Below are positions 55,401 to 64,000 of a stretch of DNA of 64,000 bases, in pieces. Location: NCBI RefSeq assembly GCF_004027225.2, contig NC_044290.2:11114906-11178905 (forward strand). The letters run 5' to 3'. The translations under genes and the position numbers were made by a program. The notes beneath the pieces are model-generated. The model had not been told where the DNA came from and did not search any database. It saw only the letters and a program-made list of their open reading frames with translations. The stretch is from Strigops habroptila. Taxonomy: Eukaryota; Chordata; Aves; Psittaciformes; Psittacidae. Each line of letters opens with the position of its first letter. Within the stretch, counting starts at the first letter, position 1.

Positions 55401-57899
55401 CTGTGGTTTCTTCAGCCAAGCCAATGCAAGCAAGCGGGATGCCATGGGTCACTTCATGGTATGCAATGAATCAGGCTTGCAGTGGGCTGAGGCATGGCTT
55501 GGACAGGTCAGAGCCCACGCATGCTGCCTGCTTGGTCTCCAGCATGTTGGAGACCTTCACACCCCCTTACACCACACACACTGACAACCCTGTTTCTCCT
55601 GCCAGTCTGGTCAGGATCTACAAGTCATTGTTAAGATGTCCCAGAAAACTGGTTTGAACTGAGATGTAGCTGCAGCTGTGTTTTAAACTGCTAAACAAAA
55701 GTGGACTGTCTCCTCCTGGGTGGATTTCCAGAGGAGGGCTTGCTTTTCATTTCCTTTGCGTATCTAACTTTTAGAGGTGACTTTTCCATAATGAAGACCA
55801 GTTTTAAAATAAAGAGGTATTACCCCAGAATGGATGTTAAAACGAGAATAAAAATTACTGAACGTATTGACAGGCAGAGTTTGATATTTTTATTAAGATC
55901 TGTCTCTGCAGGAATAACGATCTTTGCTGCTTGTGCTGCAGTTGTAAAAAGTCTTTCAAGAACTGCCCCAGGTAGACTACTTTTATATGATTTTTGTGTG
56001 TCTATAAATCAAATATATTATTTGAGTAAAAGCTGCATAAAGCAGATCTGGCTGGTGAGGATGAAATAGCTTAAAGGGAGGATTTTCATGGGGGGACTAA
56101 GGATCAAGGATGGAGATCTGCACACCACAGGTTTTTTGAGTTGTAGGACCAAAAGGAAATGAATTAGCAGCTGAAGAGTTATCGGTTGGTGTTCAGTGTA
56201 GTTTTAATATCCTTAAGAGTGCTGTTCAGTTGTTGCACTGTGCATGACGCTGCTGCTGAGCTGGAAACGAGTGTTTCCCATGCTTTCCTGTGCCTCATTG
56301 CTCACTGTGAGCAAAGGGGAATGCCTCTAGCAGTGTGGCAGGAGCATCGTCATTGCTGTTTAATTCATTGGGTTTGAGGTTTACGTCCCACGTAACAAAC
56401 ATCTTGTTTGTGGCCTGACAACAGGAGTTGTTTAAAGCCATTTTCCTCTGCCAGCTGCTTTGTGGTCAGCTGAAGGGAACCCAGCCAGACAGCCACCCTG
56501 TAATCAGATCGCTTCCTAGTTAGGGCAACAGAGAAGATAGTGGTGGGCAGATCCCTTAAGCTCTTGTGTTTCAGAAAGCTCTTTGTTAAACAACTGTCTT
56601 CTGCCTTCATTCCAAGACGGCTCCATTGCTGTTCATTTCCTCTCCCTATTAAGTGCTTATCTGTGGCTAGACATGAGCAGCTGGATAGAGACTGAGTGAA
56701 AGCTGGAAAAGCTGGAGGCATCGCTCTTGTCTGAGGAAGCAGCAGCCAAGAGCCATTTGCCTGCAGGGCTGGAGGGTTGTTGGGGCTGCTCCGTGCAGGT
56801 GCGTGATCCGCTCCTTGCAGCTGGGTGATGAGCAGGATGGTCAAACAGGCTGTGTATCCTCTGGCACAGGAGGCACTGACTAGCAGGAGAATTAACACTC
56901 AGCCTACAGCTTTCACTCATAGCCCCCAAATGTGGGCTGCCAGTGGGTGTTTTCAAGTGAAAAATGGGAGAGGAAATGGTCTTGTTTTTCTAGCATTCAA
57001 CATCAGCAAAAATTAGGAGCATCATCAGCTGCTGCTGACTTGGCTTTGTTCTGTGAAGTTCCTTCACTAACCTACATTATGGAAATACCCACTCTCTGCC
57101 CTAAAAAGCATACCATCTAAATGAGCAAGAGATAAGGACTATTCTAAGGACCAATGTTCTCATTAGAGCAGCGTAGGAGATGAGTTTCCTGAATCACACA
57201 AGTTCTTTACATTGAGTGTCTTGTCTATGATGGAGAAACTGCAAAAGGCAAACTCTCCCACTCTCATACCATCTTGCTCTTCAGGATTCACATTGATTTT
57301 TCAGCTTTTTAGGCACATGGGAATCCCACCAGGTCCATGTGGAAAATTCAGCCATTTCTTGAGCTCACCCAGGAGTTTCAAATTGGATTAATTCCCTTAT
57401 CTGATCCGCAGCTTTTTCTTGTGCTGGTCATGGAGCCACAGGGGCTCTCAGCTTTGGAGCTGCCAATCTGGTTTATGAAATAAAAGTGTTATTTTCAATA
57501 TTTTATTACTTTCTAAGTGGGTCGGATGAGATTAAGCAAAATTAGCACCATCCAGTTGTGAACTCCAGTTTCACTGCAATGATTGCTATTCCCCTTCAGG
57601 ATTCATTCCTTTCCCGGGTCAAGAGTGCACAGTAGCACTCTGGAAGCAATGGATTAAAGTACTGATAGGAGATATTTCTCCTTTTATCTTCTCAAGAATC
57701 TGTCTGATAACTATTTTGGCCTGTTTAAATACTGGCTTCAATTTCCTTAGCACAGAGATTGAATTTTACACATTTATTTTGTTGAGTTTAATGGCATTAG
57801 TTGCCTGAGAAGTGTTAAATGCTTGCAAACATTTTTAGCCGCATCTTTGCTTCTCCTTAACTGCATTGAGGTGAATTTCTGAGAATGACATTACTGATT
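52471..57899. other. Unique noncoding DNA
   Basis: No gene is supported. The longest frame is 177 codons on minus (56898-56365), but it starts with GTG, is unrecognised and overlaps other frames. A 122-codon plus frame at 55701-56069 is similar. A perfect inverted repeat lies at 53224-53270. The segment at 54067-54090 (GAGTCACAGGATTGAAGGGA) faintly recalls a CR1 3' end but does not continue as one. Confidence 0.55.
53224..53270. repeat. Perfect 10-bp inverted repeat made of CA and TG tracts
   Basis: AAACACACAC (53224-53233) is the exact reverse complement of GTGTGTGTTT (53261-53270), with a 27-nt spacer. It could form a stem; simple CA/TG slippage may explain it. Confidence 0.6.
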
Positions 57900-58025
57900 A
57901 GAAGCTATTCAGTGCAAGTACGTAGTAATCCATGCTTACATAAACCTTTAGTCTCGAAGCTACATGATAAACAATCATCTCTGATACTTGCTATGCAATA
58001 GTTAACACGAGGTGATTAAGCAGAG
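57900..58025. promoter_or_regulatory. Candidate conserved noncoding element with forkhead/SOX word
   Basis: GATAAACAATC at 57966-57976 combines forkhead (ATAAACA) and SOX (ACAAT) cores. TACGTAGTAATCC, GTCTCGAAGC and AACACGAGGTGATTAAG retain CpGs in an AT-rich setting, suggesting constraint. Confidence 0.3.
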
Positions 58026-60779
58026 CTTGAAAATAACCAAACCTCTGCAAGATAATTGCACAGTGGTTGAAACTTCTGTGTTCAAATACAAAATAAAACA
58101 GAGCTTGGGAAAGTGTGGGGTGATTTCCTTTCCCTGCTGCGGATTGAGACTTAGATGTGGTACTCTATAGTATTCACCAGTATATTTGTTCAAAGAAAGC
58201 TGCTCTCTGCATTTGCAGGAATCAGATCAGCTTAAAGGGAGACAGTGGCATTATGCTGAATGTTTCATTATCAATTTGCGCTGAGGGAAGTAGCCCCATG
58301 CTGTTATCTGCCCCTGTTTTCTTTGGACTCAAGGAGCCTGGTTGGGGCTTATGTTGTGTTGCAATTTTGGCTTGCCAGGACACTACCATGGCTTCAGAAA
58401 GATTTTCCTATAAAAACTGCCCATTTCTATTATTTATGTTTGGTGCAAGGCCAGTGGTTGTTAAGACATCTGCCTGCTTCGCCTGCTCGGGGGGGACAAG
58501 GTCAGTGCAGCTCAGAGAAGCTCCAAACAGAGCTATGGATCAGCTGGTGCCATTTGTATGGCTTGAGTAGGGCTTGAGTAGCCTGCCCAGTGAGTTTAAT
58601 TATCATTCAAACTGGGACAGCCACTGTGTGTAAATCATGGGAATTATACTCCTTGTAGAGGCAGAGACAAAACATTGACAACAATGAGCAAAACCAGCGT
58701 TGTTTCACCTACAGCATTGGGGTCTACCCTTCCCCTCCTTCCCTAGCTTAGGCATGCCTGAAAACCAGAGTCCTCTGCTCTGCAGTTATCCTAAGCAGGG
58801 ACTTCTGTCTCCCTGAACATGGATGTGATCAACCCCAGGCTTTTTGCTAAAGGAACAGCATGTAGCTGGGGAGTTTTAGTTTCACTCAGTCCATCATTAG
58901 AGAAAAACAAGCCCCATACACTAAGGTTACTGTGTGGAACATAAGGCAACTCAAACTTTTTCCAGACATTGGAAAAGATTAAGCATATGTATGGTCCGGC
59001 ATTTGTCACACAGCAGTCTAAATTGAGGATATGATAGAATATTAGCCCTCTTACTAGGGCTGATCCACCAAATGCAAGGAATAACCTGGAATAATCTAAA
59101 CTTACAACCAAGCTCATTAAAAATCGTTCTTCAGAGACTGCAGTCTGGGAGAGACATCATCCATCAGTAATCAGAGTAGCATCTAAGCAACTAGTGGCCT
59201 TTGGTCTTCAATTCCAGCTTTTGTTTAATCCACCAAGCATTTATGGCTGAGTCTGTTCACAGCCTGAAACTCTCTGAAGTGGATGAGTAACTCAGGATTA
59301 GTTCCTTTCCAGCTGAGATCAGACCCTGAACACAAAATGATGCCACCCTCAGCCTTTGCGTTCTGCAACTCTCTTCCAATCAATTTCATCCTCACAGTGC
59401 AGGTCGTCCCGTTTTCTTCCAGTTTGCTTCATAATTTGTCTTTTAACTCAGCTATATTTGGGTTAGCCAGGAGCTTTCCCCACTGATCTCCCTCTTTCTG
59501 CTGCCCCTAAAAGCACAACATAAAACTATTCTGTTTAAGTCAATGCACGGGTTTTGGCAACAAGAATCCAACTGGCATGTCCATCATTAAGGGAGAGAAC
59601 TTGGGCATGGAATTTTGGTGCAAAAAACCTAGTATGAGAATTCATTCTATCACTATCAGAAATATAATGTTCGTGTGGGCTGCATGATTCTCTTTCCATC
59701 CACCTGGCAAGAAGCATTAAAGTTTCCCTCTAGGGCTGGCAAGGGACTCTTTTTCCATAGCATCGTTTTACCATGGAACAGTTGGCAGGGGGAATTTGAA
59801 GAGTGATGTGGCTGCATCCTCTGTTTCAGACAGTTAAACATGTCTTCTCCAGTGGTAGCTTTGGCAGTGAGTCCTTGAAGATGGGAAGCTGCATGAGTGG
59901 CCTACCACAGTGCTAAATCTCAGGCTTCTTCAGGAAAGCAACAAATTCAGGGAATTCCTGTTTGTAAACTACATGCACATACAGATTTGTTCCTTTTTGA
60001 TAGACATTTCAGTTTGTAAATGGCAAGAACTTGAACAAAATCACTGCAGACTGGCATTGGCAACTTCAGCTAATGGAATCATAAACAGAGTAAGAAAAGG
60101 TCCCATGGGCCATCCTGCCTGAGCTCGGCACTTCCCAGTGTGCTGCTCTGTGAAATCACTTCTTGCTGGATCTCTGCAGCGATGAATTCTTGTACATACC
60201 CTGGGGGATATTATCCTGTTATCCCAAACTGCGCTCTCTATGAGTATATATTTTGTAATTCCCAGCCTTGACCTGATTGTCTTTTTTGCTCTTTGCTGTC
60301 TCACCATCATCTCAGATAACAAATGATTTGCTGTAGCTATTACTATCTGTAGTTTATTTGTAGGAGTTAGTGCTGTCTTGGTCAACAATCTTTTCTTAAA
60401 TGATGCCAAATCACCAGCTCCAAAATCTTTGTATCCTGGCACATGTTACATGAAACTTCAGTAAGAATTAAACCAAGTTTTATACTCAGATGGCAAACCA
60501 GGTGCAAAATGTGATTGCTTACAACAAAATTTACATGACCAAACTAATGAAGAGAACAGTGAATATGCTAACATCCCAGTCGCTTGTTGCAAGTTATTGT
60601 TTTAATCATGGAAATATACTGACATCTGAAATTATAGGATTATTCAAATGCAAATGTCAGATTTCTATCGTGCCCAGTATTCAGCTGTGGAGGAACCCAC
60701 CTCCGTGACTCACTGCTTACCACTGAGGTTTGCCATTTGTACAGTGCAAAGAGTCACACAGCAGCAGAGGGGGGAAATG
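58026..60779. other. Unique noncoding DNA
   Basis: No gene is supported. Frames at 58157-58570 (plus, 137 codons) and 60442-60041 (minus, 133 codons) have no recognisable domain, no splice boundaries and ordinary composition. Confidence 0.55.
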
Positions 60780-60870
60780 CACTGTGCGAGAGGAATTTAG
60801 TTATTTAATTAACTGATGAATGGAAAAGGTTGAACCTAAAAGGCAAATTAAATCGGAGAAAGGGGGAAAT
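60780..60870. promoter_or_regulatory. Homeodomain-rich AT block
   Basis: TTAGTTATTTAATTAACTGA contains the palindrome TTAATTAA (60805-60812), and CAAATTAAATCGG follows 40 bp later. A paired-homeodomain binding site is possible. Confidence 0.25.
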
Positions 60871-61414
60871 GGCAAAGTCAAGGTGAGGTGACAACACACT
60901 TGTCTTATTTTCCTTTTCTTTCCCCTCATAGTTGTGATTTCCTTATTGCACTAAGAATTTTTGCCCTTTTTTTGTGAGGGCCATAAACACATTTGAAAGA
61001 CATATGAAAACAATAACAACATTTTGTTCCAAGAAATCTTAACCATCTAAATCAGTAGAGTAGAAATAGTGCTCTATGAATCAGGGGATCATCACATGCT
61101 GAGAAGAAAGCAGCATATGATCAAATCATACAGGTCCCACGCGATCTGGAGATGTTCTTCCATCAAACATCTATTAAAAACTGACTATTGTGGCAAACCC
61201 AGAGTTGGTTATGAACAACTCAGACACTAAAATAAAAAAAGAGCCTGAATTGTGAACAAATATTAATGGCAACAAATAAATCAACAAGCACCTAGTTATT
61301 TATGTCTTCTCACTATAACAGCACATTAATCTGCTGTGAAATAGTCATGGATGAATCACAGATATTCAGCTTTCCAAATGGCTATTGGACTCTTTATAAC
61401 TGGGCCACAGATAC
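60871..61414. other. AT-rich noncoding DNA
   Basis: No frame or repeat supported. AAATATTAATGGC and AACAAATAAATC words near 61258-61285 are AT-rich and may belong to a further element. Confidence 0.5.
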
Positions 61415-61447
61415 GAAGAAGGGGGAAAAAAAAAAAAGGGGGGAGGA
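61415..61447. repeat. Purine tract with 12-A run
   Basis: The plus strand is all purine: GAAGAAGGGGG, then twelve A, then GGGGGGAGGA. It is a mutation-prone low-complexity tract. Confidence 0.8.
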
Positions 61448-61749
61448 TTACTGGAAATGGTGAAATAAATTGTCTCATAGTCATTTGTTTATGCATAACA
61501 TTTTCAATAGTTATAATGGGGCAAGGGAAGGGTGGGTGAGAGCTGCTCTTGTCTGAACTATGGGATGAAGAGGATTGTGTTGTGCTCACTCAGCAGCCAT
61601 GAAGGAGACCAGCCTCCCTAGAGGGTCAACTAGCAGGGTTTTGGAGACAGCAACTTCATCTTTAGCCCAAGCACAGATGCAATTGTATCCTTCTCCCCCT
61701 CAAATGGTTTTAACATCATGTACCCTCTTGAATTGGCAGGAGGAGGGTA

Positions 61750-61880
61750 TTTTGGTTCGAATACAAGGCTCATTCTTAAGACTTCTGGCTCTGCCACTGA
61801 TTCACTGAGTACTTGGGCAAACCACCGCATCTATCCATGCAGTCAGGCATGTAAAACACAAATAATTACAGCGCTTTCAT
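61750..61880 (+). mobile_element. MIR SINE fragment
   Basis: Landmarks of MIR occur in the right order and orientation: GGTTCGAAT (tRNA-derived head), TGGCTCTGCCACTGATTCAC, then ACTTGGGCAA, then TGTAAAACACAAATAATTAC and AGCGC. A short insertion separates the head from the rest. This is the best mobile-element call in the window. MIR spread before the radiation of amniotes, so the copy is very old. Confidence 0.7.
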
Positions 61881-63859
61881 CCCATCCTGTGTCACCTTTG
61901 GTCACAATGAAGAATCACCAGGGAGGGGTGGAATTCAGGGGGTTAACACTGAGCATTGGATGATCAGAAACAGTCGGTGCAAGTCTTGCTGAAGTTAAGC
62001 AGCAGTAACAGTTCTGTTTCCTATCCTAGAAAGCACAAGGCTAGTCCAGAGCTGTGCAAAAGGCAGGAAGTAACTGGAGATGAGGGGGAAATATAATGGC
62101 AAAACTTTTCTAATAGTCCTTCTCCAAACCCTTAAAGATGTGGTTCCAGTTTTACGCAAATGTTGTGAGATGCTTTTGTTTTCTTTGAAAAGGAGTTTGC
62201 CAGCCCTCTGCAAGAACCACTCAGGATGGAGACAGTGATACATGAGATGAAACAGAAGCGTGGATACCTCCATCACCCTCGGGTTCGTACATTCTCTTTC
62301 TCCCTTCTGTTCTCACGTAGGGAATGATGGACATCTACATTCACAGCCTTCGCAGGACACTGCTGCTTTGGCTGGCAGGAAGTGCCAGTGTGAAGCGGGT
62401 GTAACCTTCTTCTCCAGCTTGCCCTCCGAAAGCACATGAAACACATCGGCCCTTGTTGCTTCCATAAGCTGAAAGGAGTTTGTGATTCCAAGTCTACTCC
62501 ACTCACAGCATGACATGCCCTGGGTCAGCCCCAGCAATAATGTTTTTAAACAATATTAGGTTATTCTTGGCAATCGATGATGACATTTTCTACCAATCAG
62601 GATATGAGAAAAACTTCTAATAATAATAAGTGATAGAATAACAGAACTGGAGACCGAAATGTGCTTAAACTCAGAGGCTGGTTACACTGTGGGGGCAGAG
62701 GGAAGCTCAGACAATTCCTGGCTATGATTTGTCATAAGAGTTTAACCCAAACATACTGTTAATTCCACGCTTGGGGAGTCCAAGTCTAATTACTCTGTAC
62801 TCAAGGTCCGCACAGTAGTAGGCAAGGCAAATGCTGCGTCTGTATCTTGCTCTGCTCCTATGTGTGAGCAAACAATTAGGCGCTTAACATAGAAACTGAA
62901 ATAATTTGCAGATCTGACACATGAATGACTTAGTTCTAGTTCTGGGTTACTTTATCTGTGTCTCCATGTGGACTAGACTCACTTTTTCCTGGTAGGCCTA
63001 ACATTTTTAAAGTACATGCTAACTAACACAGAAGTTCATTTTTTTTTCCCCTTCCCTACACTGCTGGAGGTGCTCTGTGCAGCGCATGCCACAAGCCTGG
63101 TGATGATGGTGATGCTCTTTTGTGCATATGGTGATAATATAACCCCAAAACCACTCAAAATTGAGGAGAGACTGAAAGAAGTACTGCGATGGGACCAGGA
63201 TTGCTGAGATGTGCTAGGTCAGGGATTGATGCACGCTTGCAGTGTGAGTATATCCCAGTGATATCACATCTGAAAGCTTAAGCGCTTCTACCATTCCCTG
63301 TGCAAGCTCAGTGATGCTCCTGTAGAGAAGCAAACGTGCTACCCTATATTTTTCTCAGCTTAAAAGAGCTACAACAGGAGAAAGTGGATAGAGATGCAGG
63401 AGGTAGGGAGGCAGAAGCAATGGAAATCAGAGGGACCATTCTGGGTCTTACCACAGTTATGGCCACCATACTATCCTTCCCTAAACTCCTCTTTTTCCAT
63501 CTCTCAGGATCTGATATGTTTTTTTCCAGCCTTCTCCCCACCGTGGGACCAACTGATTGATAGGAGCAGTTGATCTTCACGCTCTCTGTCCCCCTCAGAT
63601 GGGTGAGCAGCTGTCATTCCAGAGATCAAGTGAATTAACTCCTCCTTCCTTTTTCCTCCCTATCCGTCAGCTCAAAAGTAATGTTGGGAGCAAATGGAGT
63701 CTCCCAGCTGGTTTGATTTATTTGGTTTAATGTTCCACCATGACCCCTTGGCTTGGCCTGGCCTTTCATCCAAGCAGTGTAGGGGCCTAAGGCTACTGAA
63801 CTTCCGTGATTAGATGAGTTCAGTGTATTCCGGCTGTTTGGCCAAAATCCAAGCAATTC
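61881..63859. other. Unique noncoding DNA
   Basis: No gene supported. A (TAA)3 tract at 62619-62628 and a T run near 63038 were seen. Minus frames at 62273-62537 are unrecognised. Confidence 0.55.
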
Positions 63860-63912
63860 CCTACTGCCTCCATTTTGAAGAGGTTGAACTAAGGCACAGG
63901 GAGAGACATCCC
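63860..63912 (-). mobile_element. MIR SINE fragment
   Basis: CTGCCTCCATTTTGAAGAGG then TTGAACTAAGGCACAGGGAG matches the reverse complement of the MIR core (CCCATTTTACAGATGAGG, then AAACTGAGGCACAGAGAG) with spacing kept. It overlaps a 121-codon minus frame that runs off the window edge, which argues that the frame is noncoding. Confidence 0.6.
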
Positions 63913-64000
63913 AAGAAATTCTGTACATCCCAAAAGCACTTTGGGAGTCTGATGGAACCATTTCATTTCTGAGTTTACACAGACTTGTGCTAAGCTGCAC
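63913..64000. other. Noncoding DNA at window edge
   Basis: Only the decayed downstream part of the MIR-like copy and unique sequence are visible. Confidence 0.5.

Noticed and set aside
56365..56898. 177-codon minus frame
   Set aside because: It starts with GTG, matches no family and overlaps other frames. Its length alone is not enough.
57195..57260. GATGGAGAAACTGCAAAAGG as a further MIR core
   Set aside because: Neighbouring MIR landmarks (the CCCATTTTA and GGCACAGAG words) are absent.
61754..61770. GGTTCGAAT word resembling a tRNA T-arm
   Set aside because: No acceptor, D-arm or anticodon structure is present. It fits the tRNA-derived head of a MIR SINE instead.
63635..64000. 121-codon minus frame running off the window edge
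   Set aside because: It overlaps a MIR fragment and has no family signature, so it is most likely noncoding.
1..64000. tRNA, rRNA, known miRNA, CRISPR array, prokaryotic operon or intact retroviral structure
   Set aside because: I scanned by eye for characteristic motifs (tRNA arms, familiar miRNA seeds, repeat-spacer periodicity, long terminal repeats) and found none.

Overview
The window is vertebrate nuclear DNA and contains no gene that I can name. Coding density is almost nil, CpG is depleted across most of it, and GC content is mixed. There is no dense LINE or SINE load of a mammalian kind. The only interspersed repeats I can recognise are short and old: three MIR-like fragments, and several pieces resembling repeat modules common in reptiles. 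Low repeat content together with old amniote repeats suggests a sauropsid, most likely a bird. I cannot name the species. No recent avian CR1 tail (the ATTCTATG-type 3' repeat) was seen, which is also unusual.

Layout. 0-12 kb: noncoding DNA with one weak internal-exon candidate (2274-2408, minus), TAAT-rich blocks that look like conserved noncoding elements (3.86-4.06, 9.2-9.55, 11.85-12.1 kb), and a probable ancient DNA-transposon remnant at 5.86-6.0 kb. 12.6-13.8 kb: two CpG-dense patches about 400 bp apart with hydrophobic minus-strand frames and good-looking splice signals, a possible unrecognised membrane-protein or transcript locus. 14-23 kb: noncoding, with several candidate regulatory blocks. 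23.07-23.96 kb: the only CpG-island-like block, with a TATA box, a strong splice acceptor and a GTAAGT donor. This is the best promoter or first-exon candidate. 24-31 kb: AT-rich, with a 238-codon ATG frame (minus, 28671-27955) and a weak exon candidate at 30.69-30.89 kb. 33-35 kb: a cluster of homeodomain-motif-rich blocks next to an old repeat. 35-64 kb: mostly featureless unique DNA with scattered old repeats (38.5, 51.5, 52.4, 61.8, 63.9 kb) and small palindromes.

Interpretation. The likeliest reading is intergenic or intronic DNA with scattered cis-regulatory elements, perhaps around one or more noncoding transcripts. No operon, CRISPR array, RNA gene or intact mobile element is present. 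All exon and conserved-element calls come from sequence inspection only and are deliberately given low confidence. Alignment to other amniote genomes and RNA data would decide them.
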